The notes beneath the pieces are model-generated. The model ran no database searches, had not been told where the DNA came from, and was given only the letters and a program-made list of their open reading frames with translations. This document shows, in pieces, positions 51,141-60,599 of a stretch of 64,000 nt of DNA (within the stretch, counting starts at the first letter, position 1; every line of letters starts with the position of its first letter). The stretch comes from Leptofilum sp965223285. GTDB taxonomy: Bacteria; Chloroflexota; Anaerolineae; Promineifilales; Promineifilaceae. Made by a program: the position numbers and the translations under genes. The stretch spans positions 1,178,001-1,242,000 of the forward strand of contig NZ_OZ244997.1 in NCBI RefSeq assembly GCF_965223285.1, written 5' to 3'.

Positions 51141-53540
51141 ATGAGTGAAGAAAAATTGATAGGATACTGTTTTTCGTGCAAGGGTAAACACGCACTGCTG
51201 AATGCTAAAGCAGAGTGGGCAGCGAATGGCTCGCCTGGCACACGCGGCACTTGCGCCAATTGCGGCGGCACCATTTACAAGGCTGGTTACACGCCTGCCC
51301 ATGAAAATCTGCCCAAACCAGAAGTGACGGTTAAAAGAAAGAAGAAAACAAAGGCGGGCAAGAAGAAAGCGAGTCGAAAAGGAAAAAGTCGCACGCGCCG
51401 TAGCGGGAAGCTGGTTGTTGTGGAATCGCCTGCCAAGGCAAAAACAATTGGCCGCTATTTGGGGCGGGGCTACACGGTGAAATCCAGCGTGGGCCATGTG
51501 CGCGATCTGTTGAAATCGCGGTTGAGCGTAGACGTAGAAAACAATTTTGAGCCGGAATATCGCGTCACCAACGATAAGCGGGATGTAGTAAAGGAATTGA
51601 AAACGGCCGCTGCTAAAGCCAAAGAGATTTATCTGGCAACAGACCCGGACCGGGAAGGGGAAGCAATTGCCTGGCACGTGCTGGAATCAGCCGAAATGGA
51701 CCCGGAAATCACCAAGCGCGTGGTTTTCCATGAAATTACTAAACCGGCCATTGAGAAAGCGTTCTTAGAGCCGCGCGCTATTGATATGGATCGGGTGAAT
51801 GCCCAACAAGCACGGCGCATTTTGGATCGGTTGGTTGGTTATAAACTCAGCCCTCTGCTGTGGCGCAAGGTGCGCGGCCGTTTGTCGGCGGGGCGGGTAC
51901 AGTCTGTGGCTGTGCGGCTGGTAGTGGAGCGCGAACGGGAAATCAATGAGTTTGTCTCCGAGGAGTATTGGACGCTGGGTGCCGAATTGAGCCGGGAACA
52001 GGATCGGGAAGCGGCGGAACGGCCGTTCTTCCAGGCCCGTCTCCATAAATTGAACGGAGAAGACCCCATTCTGCCTAGCGAAGAGGTTGTGAAGCCACAT
52101 TTGGATGTCTTGGAAAAGGCAGTTTGGGAAACAGGTGATGTGCGCGTGGGTAAACGAACGCGCCGCCCGGCGGCACCGTTTACAACCAGTACCATGCAGC
52201 AAGAGGCGTCCCGACGGTTGCGCTTTAACACGAGCAAAACAATGCGCATTGCCCAACAGCTTTATGAGGGCATTGATCTGGGTGGCGAAGAGGGATCGGT
52301 TGGCCTTATTACCTACATGCGAACTGACAGCGTGACGGTGAGCAAAGAGGCAGAAACCGAGGCGCGGTCTTACGTGGGCAAGCGGTTTGGCCCCAATTAT
52401 GTACCGGTGAAGCCACCCCAGTACAAAACGAAATCTAAAACGGCGCAGGAAGCGCATGAGGCTGTGCGGCCCACGGCCGTTGCTCGCGTACCCAAGCAAA
52501 TCAAAGAGTATCTTTCCCGTGATCAATACCGGCTGTATAAGTTGATCTGGGATCGGTTTGTAGCCAGCCAGATGGCCCCGGCACGGTACGATACGGTGTC
52601 GGTAGATATTTGGGCGGGGGAGGCGAAGGTGGCGGTACAGAAACGGCCGTATCTCTTCCGCGCCACCGGGTCTGTCATGACCTTCCCTGGCTTTTTGGCA
52701 CTTTATGAGGAAAGCCGCCCCGATGATCGCCCTGACGACGATCAGAACCAGGTGCCATCTGACTTAAAAGAAGGCGAAATGCTCGATCTGCTGCGACTGC
52801 TGCCGGAGCAGCATTTTACCCAGCCACCGCCACGATTTAGCGAGGCTACCTTGGTCAAGGCAATGGAAGAGTATGGCATTGGTCGCCCCAGCACCTATGC
52901 TTCCATCATTTCCACTGTTCAAAATCGTGGCTATGTGGATCGGGTGGATCGGCGGCTACAGCCCACGGAAACGGGGCAGGTTGTGAACGATTTGCTGGTG
53001 GAATATTTCCCTGATATTTTGTCGGTGGACTTTACGGCGCGGCTGGAGGATGAGCTGGATAAAATTGCCGAGGGGGAAGCGTGGGTGCCGGTTATTGGCA
53101 GTTTTTACGGGCAGTTTGCCGAGAAGCTGGAAATTGCCGACGAATCTATTCCCAAGATCGATCTGAAAAAAGAAGTGGAGCCTGTGGGCCGAGCCTGCCC
53201 CAACTGTGGCAATGAGCTATTGTACCGAGAAGGGCGGTACGGCCGTTTCATCGGTTGCTCCAACTTCCCCAAATGTCGGCACACCGAGCAGTTGCTAAAC
53301 AAAATTGGTGTCACTTGCCCCAACGGAGGGGAAATGGTGGAACGGCGCACGCGGCGAGGCCGGGTTTTCTATGGCTGTTCCCGTTACCCGGACTGTGAAT
53401 TTAGTAGCTGGAAGAAGCCAGTGCCTGACCCCGCCAATAGCTGCAACGGCCTGCTGGTGCAGAAGAATGAAAATGAGACAGCGTGTGAGGCTTGTGGTTT
53501 GAAGGAGCTAATCCCGCAGGAAACGGCCGTTGCCGATTAG
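51141..53540 (+). CDS. topA: DNA topoisomerase I with N-terminal zinc ribbon
   Basis: Type IA topoisomerase relaxing negative supercoils, 799 residues. Residues 1-50 form a small zinc ribbon (CFSCKGKH ... CANCGG), then a Lys/Arg-rich linker (63-90). Toprim domain: VVVESPAKAKTIGRYLG ... ATDPDREGEAIAWH. Catalytic Tyr392 in GLITYMRTDS. Two C-terminal zinc ribbons: CPNCGNELLYREGRYGRFIGCSNFPKC in outline and CPNGGEMVERRTRRGR...CSRYPDC. The second lacks one Cys (CPNG). Confidence 0.95.
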   Translation: MSEEKLIGYCFSCKGKHALLNAKAEWAANGSPGTRGTCANCGGTIYKAGYTPAHENLPKPEVTVKRKKKTKAGKKKASRKGKSRTRRSGKLVVVESPAKAKTIGRYLGRGYTVKSSVGHVRDLLKSRLSVDVENNFEPEYRVTNDKRDVVKELKTAAAKAKEIYLATDPDREGEAIAWHVLESAEMDPEITKRVVFHEITKPAIEKAFLEPRAIDMDRVNAQQARRILDRLVGYKLSPLLWRKVRGRLSAGRVQSVAVRLVVEREREINEFVSEEYWTLGAELSREQDREAAERPFFQARLHKLNGEDPILPSEEVVKPHLDVLEKAVWETGDVRVGKRTRRPAAPFTTSTMQQEASRRLRFNTSKTMRIAQQLYEGIDLGGEEGSVGLITYMRTDSVTVSKEAETEARSYVGKRFGPNYVPVKPPQYKTKSKTAQEAHEAVRPTAVARVPKQIKEYLSRDQYRLYKLIWDRFVASQMAPARYDTVSVDIWAGEAKVAVQKRPYLFRATGSVMTFPGFLALYEESRPDDRPDDDQNQVPSDLKEGEMLDLLRLLPEQHFTQPPPRFSEATLVKAMEEYGIGRPSTYASIISTVQNRGYVDRVDRRLQPTETGQVVNDLLVEYFPDILSVDFTARLEDELDKIAEGEAWVPVIGSFYGQFAEKLEIADESIPKIDLKKEVEPVGRACPNCGNELLYREGRYGRFIGCSNFPKCRHTEQLLNKIGVTCPNGGEMVERRTRRGRVFYGCSRYPDCEFSSWKKPVPDPANSCNGLLVQKNENETACEACGLKELIPQETAVAD

Positions 53541-53840
53541 CCACACACGTTCAAAAAAAGCGCAATATAAAATCGGATTTCTTCATGTTTGTGGCCTACC
53601 ACGAAGGATGTTGGAGGAATCCGATTTTTGCTGTCGGCGTTCAATCGTGGTTAGATTAGTACCAAAACGTAGAGACACGCACCGCAGAAATTGCTAAAAT
53701 GCCGTAACACACAGGGGGGCGGAGCAGCAATGACACTTGGCCGACAGGTGGCACTGCTATAAGCAAAGGGACGCTATCATTGCAAAAAATTCACCAAAAA
53801 TCTTTATTGAATTCCCAAAAAGTGATGTAAAGGAAAAATT
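53541..53840 (+). terminator. Intergenic region with topA terminator
   Basis: AAATCGGATT (53570-53579) pairs with AATCCGATTTTT (53618-53629), with an inner CTTC..GTGG/CCAC..GAAG hairpin. The remaining 200 bases up to the zincin gene contain no ORF. TATAAG (about 53759) with a poor -35 could start the next gene, which has AAAGGAAA before its ATG. Confidence 0.7.
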
Positions 53841-55868
53841 ATGAAACTGAGACTCGCTTCAATCTTGTCATTTATGGCTCTGGCACTCACGTTGATTGTT
53901 AGTTTGGGTGTAGATACGCGGCAATCTGTTGCCGCGCCAGTTGGTAGCTCTTCGGAACTAACTTACTTGCCTGTCGTCATGAATCCGCCGGATTTATATA
54001 TTACCAAACTGGAAATTTCACAATCCGTTCAGGATGCCAATAACAGCGTGCCGTTGGTGGCCAATCGGCCAACGGTGGTGCGTGTATACACAGAAACCAA
54101 AAGCGGTGATGACGGTCCTAACACGACTGTTACCCTCATGGCCGTGCGGGGCGGCACCCCACTCACGCCTGTCACCTCAAACAGCAAAGTTGCCTCTGGT
54201 AGCTCAAGCCGGGCAAATTTGGGCAGCACTTACAATGTTACGCTTCCCAATGATTGGCTTTCTGGCACGGTGCAAATTACGGCCGTTATTGATGGGCAAA
54301 GCGGGGGTGGATATAGTGAAACTATCACCTTCAACAACGTGCCGACTTTGAACGTTATGGTCGTGCCCATCAACTACACTCAAACAGGCGCGTCGGGGGG
54401 CAATGGTTTCTATGCAGCCCCCGGTAGTGAGCAAATTAGCGATTGGATCATGCGTGCTTACCCCTTGAGCGACATGAACGTCACATTCCGCTCAGCGTAC
54501 TCATTTACAGGCAATCTTAGAGATAGTGGAAGTGAGTGGAGCAGACTTTTGGAAGAAGTTACCGATTTAAAAGGTACAGATAACGCACCGCATTCAACTG
54601 TTTACTATGCTTATATAAACTTTGGAACGAGTTGCTCCAATACTTGGTTCAATTGTTCTGGGGGGATTGCAGGTATTGGTTGGATTGGAATCCCAGGTAG
54701 CAGTTTTGATCCTCGCATTTCTGTTGGCATACATAACTTACCCTCTGGCTTTGGTGACGATGCGTCTGGTAAGTTAGCTGGGCATGAAATTGGCCACAAC
54801 TTTGGCCGCTATCATGCACCTTGTAACGTAACAGGTACCAACTGGTCCACCGACCCCAAACATGCCGGGGCTTCGATTGGTGAGTATGGTTTGGATGGCA
54901 TTGGTGGCACGCTGGCGTTATACAGTCCCGGCGGTTACGTAGACATGATGAGCTATTGCGATCCGGTTTGGGTGTCTGACTTTACCTACGAGGCGTTGTA
55001 CACCGATCAGGTGAACAATGGGGCATTTATCTGGACGCCCCAGAATGAGAGCTTGCTTATTAGCGGGTCTGTGGCGGAAGATGGTAGCGTTTCGCTGAAT
55101 CCGGTTTATTTTGTACCAGCAACGGCCGTATCTCCCCAAAATGGCCTGTACCAGGTAGAACTGCTGGACGCAGTAGGCAACGTTATTGCCACGCATCCAG
55201 TCGATTTGATGGTGGCTGAAGAAGAAGGCGTCTCAGCCAATGCGATGCGCGGGGTGGTTCCCGCTCCAGATGTGCCCGTAGCGGAACTGCGCGTGATTGA
55301 GGTGGCAACCGGAACGGCCGTTGCCAACCGCACCCTTTCTACCAGCAGCCTAGCCGTCAATGCAACGCTGGCGCAGCGCAGCGATACGGCGACGGTGAGC
55401 TGGGGTGTGGCCGACGTGCCTGCCAACGTGCGCTACACGGTTGATAATGGTCTTACCTGGACTACCGTTGGCCTAAACGTGCTGGGTGGGACTTTGGAAG
55501 TAGATTTGACAAACCTGCCCGGTGGTGGAAACGGCCGTTTCCAAATCATCCTGGCTGATCAAAGCATCCCAACCCGCTTTGAGGTTGATTTGGCGACGCC
55601 GCTGAGTGACAAGCAGCCTACCGCCTGGATTAGCGGCCCCGAAGTTGTATCCGCTGGCGCACCCGCCGCGCTGTACGCACTTGGCTCTGATGCCGAAGAT
55701 GGTGCTCTGAGCGACTTTGTTTGGTCTGTGGACGGTGAGCCAGTTGAGGCTGATTCTGCGCTATTCTTACATGATTTGGCGCCGGGTGAGCATGTTATTA
55801 CCCTCCGTGCAACGACCAGTAGCGGGCAAACGGCCGTTGCTAGCCACATTGTGACCGTGACTCCGTAG
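53841..55868 (+). CDS. Secreted zinc metalloprotease (zincin)
   Basis: A 675-residue protein with a signal peptide (helix about 5-24). A TYLPVVMNPP segment follows at residue 41. The protease domain has HEIGHNFGRYH (His315, Glu316, His319, His325), the extended HExxHxxGxxH site, and a Met-turn in DMMSYCDP. The C-terminal third holds Ig/PKD-like modules (TATVSWGVADVPANVRYTVDNG in outline; VWSVDGEPVEADSALFLHDLAPGEHVITL in outline). It resembles metzincin-type exoproteases. An AGGACTGGCAGTCCT pair lies 6 bases after the stop. Confidence 0.85.
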   Translation: MKLRLASILSFMALALTLIVSLGVDTRQSVAAPVGSSSELTYLPVVMNPPDLYITKLEISQSVQDANNSVPLVANRPTVVRVYTETKSGDDGPNTTVTLMAVRGGTPLTPVTSNSKVASGSSSRANLGSTYNVTLPNDWLSGTVQITAVIDGQSGGGYSETITFNNVPTLNVMVVPINYTQTGASGGNGFYAAPGSEQISDWIMRAYPLSDMNVTFRSAYSFTGNLRDSGSEWSRLLEEVTDLKGTDNAPHSTVYYAYINFGTSCSNTWFNCSGGIAGIGWIGIPGSSFDPRISVGIHNLPSGFGDDASGKLAGHEIGHNFGRYHAPCNVTGTNWSTDPKHAGASIGEYGLDGIGGTLALYSPGGYVDMMSYCDPVWVSDFTYEALYTDQVNNGAFIWTPQNESLLISGSVAEDGSVSLNPVYFVPATAVSPQNGLYQVELLDAVGNVIATHPVDLMVAEEEGVSANAMRGVVPAPDVPVAELRVIEVATGTAVANRTLSTSSLAVNATLAQRSDTATVSWGVADVPANVRYTVDNGLTWTTVGLNVLGGTLEVDLTNLPGGGNGRFQIILADQSIPTRFEVDLATPLSDKQPTAWISGPEVVSAGAPAALYALGSDAEDGALSDFVWSVDGEPVEADSALFLHDLAPGEHVITLRATTSSGQTAVASHIVTVTP

Positions 55869-55873
55869 TTCTA

Positions 55874-55932
55874 AGGACTGGCAGTCCTTGCCTTTGATTA
55901 TGATTGGGTTCATTCTGAGGACTGCCAGTCCT
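55874..55932. repeat. Second pair of AGGACTGSCAGTCCT palindromes
   Basis: AGGACTGGCAGTCCT (55874-55888) and AGGACTGCCAGTCCT (55918-55932), 44 bases apart start to start. The copies are also mutually complementary, so the pair can form one large hairpin. See 17669-17729. Confidence 0.8.
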
Positions 55933-55946
55933 TTTACTTTTAAGTT

Positions 55947-56924
55947 GGCTCATGGGTCGAAAGTGTGCAGAGTGACCAAAGCTGAGATGAAATCCGGTGA
56001 GATACGCTTCACATTCCGCCTGAATTCACATATCGCAATGTAACCGCTCAAGTTTTTCTTATGCACACCTTTGAACATCCTTAAAAAGTTACGCACATCC
56101 GTCCACATGCCTTCGGCCGTGTTGACATGCACTTCGCGAATCCCGTCACCATCGTCATCACGCGCCCACTCCTTGTCGCCATGAGAGACGGTGGCATGTG
56201 GGCGAATCACATGATTGTAGCTTTGGTATTCGTCTGTATACAGTTGAGACCCAGCTAGCGTAAAGCGATGCACGTGGTCAACCAGGGTCTCACCTTTTGT
56301 ATCTTTAACAACACGCAAGCGAACTTGTCCAGATTGACGCCCCACTGTGCCCACAACAGGCGGTCGGTCATTGGCATACGTGCCACGCCCTCGCCGTTTG
56401 TTGGCGCGACGACGGGGCGGGTCAGCTGAGTCGAAATGCTCACACCCTTTTTTCCCCCGCATTCTGAAACATTTCATCGGTTTCAGTTTCATCATCCAGG
56501 AGCGGGGTTTCTGGTTGGAGCTGTTCCGCGTTCGCTTGCAGGTCATGACGCAACCTCAAAACCGTTGGGTAGTTGATGCCCAATTCGGCTGACAAGATTG
56601 TCGCAGGTTCTCCTTTGAGGACACCGCGAACGAGCAACAAGACTTGCATTGGAGTCAAATGATGTTGTTGGAAAACGGTTCCCGTATACAAGTTGTAAGC
56701 GGCTTGACACTGTTGGCAACGGTAAACGGTCAGTTGACTGCGCTTTGTCGTTCGGAACTTGCGGGCTTGGTCTACGCCGACTTGACAGACCGGACACCCA
56801 AAGCCATTGGGATGGAAATGTTCAATGATCCATTGTGTACAGTTTTCTTTGTCGAGTAAATCGGTGATTGGGAATTCCATGATTCCCAATTTTACCCGAT
56901 TCGCACACTTTTAATAGTTGAGCC
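55947..56924 (-). mobile_element. IS1595-family insertion sequence with perfect 8-bp target duplication
   Basis: Terminal inverted repeats GGCTCA-N7-AAAGTGTGC (left, from 55947) and the reverse complement ending at 56924. The flanks TTTAAGTT (55939-55946 and 56925-56932) are identical, the 8-bp duplication typical of IS1595. The duplication includes the stop codon of the hydantoinase B gene, leaving that gene intact. Perfect duplication suggests recent insertion. Confidence 0.85.
55950..56889 (-). pseudogene. IS1595-type (ISXO2-like) transposase, frameshifted
   Basis: The first frame (56889-56440) has a zinc ribbon (CPVC ... CQQC), LLLVRGVLKGEPATILSAELG and DDETETDEMFQNAGEK. The rest, in the +1 frame down to 55950, has RRRANKRRGRGTYANDRPPV, LYTDEYQSYNHV and HVNTAEGMWTDVRNFL, the DDE/N catalytic parts. 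The break is in GGGGGAAAAAAGGG: removing one A restores GEKGCEHFD. It may be a real mutation, a sequencing error in the homopolymer, or a slippage-expressed fusion. Confidence 0.8.
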
Positions 56925-56925
56925 T

Positions 56926-58527
56926 TTAAGTTTCTTTACCCCAGCCGCCGCCCCCTGGCGTTTTAATTTGCAGAATAACATTGGCCTCTAACTGGCGGGT
57001 GAATTTGCCCGGCAGGTCGGTGGCGGTTTCCCCTTGGATGAGGCGGTTTTGGCCGGGACGGCCGTCTTCTCCCCCTTGTAGCCCATAAGCCCCTCGCTCT
57101 CGCCGCTCGCTGGTGACGGTGACCGTGACGGGCGTGAGAAAGCGAATTGTACGGACGAGGCCATTCCCGCCGCGCTGCTGCCCCTCGCCGCCAGAGTTTT
57201 GGCGCAGGCTGTATTGCTCCAGTCGCAGCGGGAAGCTGTACTCCAAGGCCTCCACAGGCGTGTTGAGCGTGTTGCTCATGTGGACGTGTAGCCCACTGCC
57301 GCCACCTGAATCCGGGCCTGCGCCTGCCCCGCCCCCGATGGTTTCGTAGTAAGCAAACGGCCGTTCGGTGCCGGGAAATTTGCCGCCAAAGGTGAGATTG
57401 TTCATCGTGCCCTGGCTGGCGGCGGGGATGAGCTGGGGCAAGGCTTGGGCCAATGCGCCAAAGACCACATCGGTAATGCGCTGGGACGTTTCGACGTTGC
57501 CAGCAGCCACGGCGTGCGGCTGAGGTGGGTCTAGCAACGAGCCGGGAGGGATCGTGATGGTTAGCGGGGCAAATGCACCATCGTTCATCGGCAGGTCGGT
57601 TTGTGTGAGTGCCAGGGCAGCGCAGCGCAGGCAATAGGCCACCGCGGAACGAGCAATGGCCGGCACAGCATTGAGATTGCCGCGCACGGCAGGGGCGGTG
57701 CCAGTAAAGTCTACGCGCATTTGGCTGCCTTCCACGGTGATTGTGGCTATGATGGGTATGGGCGGGCTGTCTGGCTGCCCGTCGTTGTCCAGGAAGTCGG
57801 TGAAGCTGTAACGGCCTTCTGGAATTTGGGAAACGGCCGTTTCTGTTAGAGCCTTCGCGTAGTCAATCAGGGCGTCGGCGTGGGCCAATGCCTCGGCCAG
57901 GCTGTACCGGTCCACAATTTCAGCCAAACGCTTCTCCCCGATGGCGTGGGCGGCAAGCTGGGCGGCCAGATCGCCATTGCGCTCATCTGGCGTGCGCACG
58001 TTGCGCAAAATGAGCCGCCAAACCGCTTCATTGCGCTTCCCAGCCGCCACCAGCTTGATCGGGGGAATGATGATGCCTTCCTGATAAATTTCGGTGGAGA
58101 GAGGCATAGAGCCGGGCGACATGCCGCCAACGTCGGCGTGGTGGGCGCGGCTGGCAACAAAGAATGAAGGTGATCGGTTATCAGTTGGCTGATTATTGAG
58201 GAAGATTGGTGAGACAAGGGTGATGTCTGGCAAATGGTTGCCGCCCTGGTACGGGTCGTTGACGATGACGACATCACCAGAGACGAAGGGGGGACACTGC
58301 TCAATGGCAGCCTGCACGGAGGCGGGCATGGCTCCTAAATGAACGGGAATGTGGGCAGCCTGGGCCAGCATACGGCCGTCTCCCAAAAAGAGGGCGCAGC
58401 TAAAATCCAGGCGTTCCTTGATGTTAGGGCTGTAGGCGGCGCGGCCTAGCGTCACGCCCATTTCTTCAGCGACGGAGGCAAACAGATAGCGAAAAATTGA
58501 GAGGGAAACGGCCGTTGGTTTGCTCAT
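56926..58527 (-). CDS. Hydantoinase B / oxoprolinase family protein
   Basis: A 533-residue HyuB-type subunit (N-methylhydantoinase/acetone carboxylase/5-oxoprolinase superfamily): SVAEEMGVTLGRAAYSPNIKERLDFSCALF in outline, GDVVIVNDPYQGGNHLPD, SRAHHADVGGMSPGSMP, and the C-terminal GGGGAGAGPDSGG, TPGGGGWG. The partner HyuA subunit is not adjacent: upstream is apt and downstream an IS element. So either it lies elsewhere or the subunit works alone. Confidence 0.9.
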   Translation of the reverse strand: MSKPTAVSLSIFRYLFASVAEEMGVTLGRAAYSPNIKERLDFSCALFLGDGRMLAQAAHIPVHLGAMPASVQAAIEQCPPFVSGDVVIVNDPYQGGNHLPDITLVSPIFLNNQPTDNRSPSFFVASRAHHADVGGMSPGSMPLSTEIYQEGIIIPPIKLVAAGKRNEAVWRLILRNVRTPDERNGDLAAQLAAHAIGEKRLAEIVDRYSLAEALAHADALIDYAKALTETAVSQIPEGRYSFTDFLDNDGQPDSPPIPIIATITVEGSQMRVDFTGTAPAVRGNLNAVPAIARSAVAYCLRCAALALTQTDLPMNDGAFAPLTITIPPGSLLDPPQPHAVAAGNVETSQRITDVVFGALAQALPQLIPAASQGTMNNLTFGGKFPGTERPFAYYETIGGGAGAGPDSGGGSGLHVHMSNTLNTPVEALEYSFPLRLEQYSLRQNSGGEGQQRGGNGLVRTIRFLTPVTVTVTSERRERGAYGLQGGEDGRPGQNRLIQGETATDLPGKFTRQLEANVILQIKTPGGGGWGKET

Positions 58528-58602
58528 GAGTTTTGGCAGCGAATTACCCGAATTAACACGAAAAATGCTTATTCATGTTAATTCGCGATAATTTGGTGCA
58601 AA

Positions 58603-59151
58603 TTATTCTGTGAAAACGGGTAGGTTGGCCAGCGCAACGATGTGGCTCCAGTCGGCGTTACCTTCAGTGAAAACGGCCGCTGTTTTAACAATATGCCCAC
58701 CCGCCTGGTTTACCAGTTTTTCCATGCCCTTCAGCGTACTGCCGGTGCTGATCACATCATCTACCAGAATGACGTTCTTGCCTTTAATAAAATGGGTATC
58801 TTTTTCATCCATGAACAGCGTTTGCGGTTTGCCGGTGGTAATAGAAATCGTCTCTGCGCTGAGAGCATCGCCCATATAGCTTTTATACGATTTACGCAAA
58901 ACCATGTAAGGCAGCCCCATGAGGGCACTCATCTCATAAATAAGCGGGATACCTTTGGCTTCGGCCGTCACAAGTACGTCGGCCGGAGCTTCTTTGAGCT
59001 GCTCCGCCAGGGCAGCGGCCGTTGCCTTTACCACAATGGTATCGCCCAGCATGTTGAAAATGGCAATGCGCACGCCGGGGGCCACCTCAAACAGCGGCAA
59101 ATGGCGGGTGATACCAGCAACCTGGACGGTGTAAGTTTCGCGTTCATTCAT
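58603..59151 (-). CDS. apt: Adenine phosphoribosyltransferase
   Basis: A 182-residue PRTase: VVKATAAALAEQL, DVLVTAEAKGIPLIYEMS, LPYMVLRKSYKSYM and the PRPP loop VILVDDVISTGSTL. This resembles adenine or xanthine-type enzymes that salvage purine bases to nucleotides; APT is the better match by the RKSYK segment. A GAGGAGAGT-type site precedes the ATG. Confidence 0.85.
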   Translation of the reverse strand: MNERETYTVQVAGITRHLPLFEVAPGVRIAIFNMLGDTIVVKATAAALAEQLKEAPADVLVTAEAKGIPLIYEMSALMGLPYMVLRKSYKSYMGDALSAETISITTGKPQTLFMDEKDTHFIKGKNVILVDDVISTGSTLKGMEKLVNQAGGHIVKTAAVFTEGNADWSHIVALANLPVFTE

Positions 59152-59175
59152 CTTGTGATACTCTCCTCGAAGAAA

Positions 59176-59345
59176 GTGGCTGGTTTGTTAGCGGCTAGTT
59201 TTCCAGCAGCACATTAATTTGTTACTAACCGCCCATTCGCAAACAAAATATGGAATTGGCGAATGGGCTTAAAGTAGCCGTTTGGTTCCAAAACCGCTAA
59301 GTTAATTCTGAACGCCTACTAATTATAAGCCGCTAGCCACTATAA
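59176..59345. repeat. Cluster of inverted repeats in the apt/quinone reductase gap
   Basis: GCCCATTCGC (59231-59240) pairs with GCGAATGGGC (59259-59268). Around it TTAGCGGCTAG, ACTAACCGC and AGCCGCTAGCCACT resemble the repeat at 28293-28348. The region is 250 bases without a gene and looks like stacked palindromic repeats between divergent genes. Confidence 0.55.
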
Positions 59346-59403
59346 TAAGTTTACCCGAATGTCTGGTGTGTGGCATCCGCTTTGGAAGGGAAGGCAGGAA
59401 GTT

Positions 59404-60423
59404 ATGAAAGGAATTGTGATCAAGGGAGATCGACAAAGTCCAGTATTGGTGTGGGAGACGGTGCCTGGCGTTAAATTTGGCCCAGATGAGGTATTGGTGG
59501 ATGTCTGGGCAACGGCCGTAAATCGGGCTGATTTGCTGCAAGCCCGGGGCGGTTACCCACCCCCCGCGGGAGCCAGTGACATTTTGGGGCTAGAAATGGC
59601 GGGCGTCATTGCGGCTGTAGGCGAAGATGTTGAGGAGTGGCAGGTGGGTGATCGCGTGTGCGCGCTGCTGCCTGGGGGTGGCTATGCCGAGCAGGTGGCG
59701 GTGCCTGCGGGCATGTTGATTCAGTTGCCAGATAGTTGGACGTTTGCTATGGGAACGGCCGTGCCGGAAGTATGGTACACCGCCTACGTCAATCTCTTTT
59801 TGGAGGGGGATTTGGTCGCTGGTGAGACGGTGCTGATTCATGCCGGAGCCAGCGGCGTGGGCACAGCCGCTATCCAGCTTGCCAACGCCGCTGACGCCAC
59901 TGTTTTTGTGACGGCGGGCAGCGATGAGAAGCTGCTGGCTTGCCGCAAGCTGGGGGCCGAACTGGCTATTAATTACAAACAAGATGATTTCTTAGCCAGA
60001 GTGCTAACCGCAACGCATGAGCAAGGCGTAGACCTGATTTTGGACCCGGTGGGTGGTGGGTATCTGGATAGAAATGTACAGGCTTTGAAGCGATTCGGCC
60101 GTTTGGTAAACATTGGGCAGCTTGGCGGCACGCAAGGCGAGATGAACATGGGGCTGGTTCTTGGCAAGCGGCTGCGCATCATTGGCTCTACGCTGCGCTC
60201 ACGCTCGCCCGCAGAAAAAGTCAAGATTACAGAGCAATTTCTGTCTGGTTTTTGGCCGTTGCTGCGTTCTGGCGAACTCAAACCGGTAATTGATACAATC
60301 TTTCATATTTCCCAGGCGCAAGCGGCCCATGACTACATCATGCAGAACAAGAATATCGGTAAGGTGATTTTGGTGGTTCGGGAAGGGGCAGATGTGCCGC
60401 CAGACAAATTGAACGATAAGTAG
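59404..60423 (+). CDS. NADPH:quinone oxidoreductase, PIG3-like MDR family
   Basis: A 339-residue zinc-free MDR: ATAVNRADLLQARGGYPPP, ILGLEMAGVIAAVGEDV, the NADPH loop LIHAGASGVGTAAIQLA, and DLILDPVGGGYLDRNV are PIG3/QOR signatures. It reduces quinones or enals. ATG at 59404 with GGAAG; a start at 59359 would add 15 residues. Confidence 0.93.
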   Translation: MKGIVIKGDRQSPVLVWETVPGVKFGPDEVLVDVWATAVNRADLLQARGGYPPPAGASDILGLEMAGVIAAVGEDVEEWQVGDRVCALLPGGGYAEQVAVPAGMLIQLPDSWTFAMGTAVPEVWYTAYVNLFLEGDLVAGETVLIHAGASGVGTAAIQLANAADATVFVTAGSDEKLLACRKLGAELAINYKQDDFLARVLTATHEQGVDLILDPVGGGYLDRNVQALKRFGRLVNIGQLGGTQGEMNMGLVLGKRLRIIGSTLRSRSPAEKVKITEQFLSGFWPLLRSGELKPVIDTIFHISQAQAAHDYIMQNKNIGKVILVVREGADVPPDKLNDK

Positions 60424-60529
60424 GGGCTAAGCGGTTAGCTATTTGGCGCCTTCAAAAGTACCAATCCAATCGCTTGGCCCTTCTAATTTTGGGTCTTTTG
60501 GATTTCACGGGGCAATCGGCATATTGGGG

Positions 60530-60556
60530 TAGGAGCGGTTCGCGAACCGCCCTTAC
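60530..60556. repeat. GCGGTTCGCGAACCGC palindromic repeat
   Basis: A perfect 16-base palindrome (60535-60550) flanked by GTAGGA and CCTTAC. Repeats of this shape are widespread in bacterial intergenic DNA. It lies between convergent genes. Confidence 0.7.
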
Positions 60557-60599
60557 ATTTGTGTGTGGCAAACCCTTCAGTTCCAAAAGAGCCTTGTTT

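Noticed and set aside
55950..56889. Programmed -1 ribosomal frameshift in the IS1595 transposase
   Set aside because: The second frame is +1 relative to the first, not -1, and the heptamer is not in slippery register. A one-base insertion or transcriptional slippage fits better.
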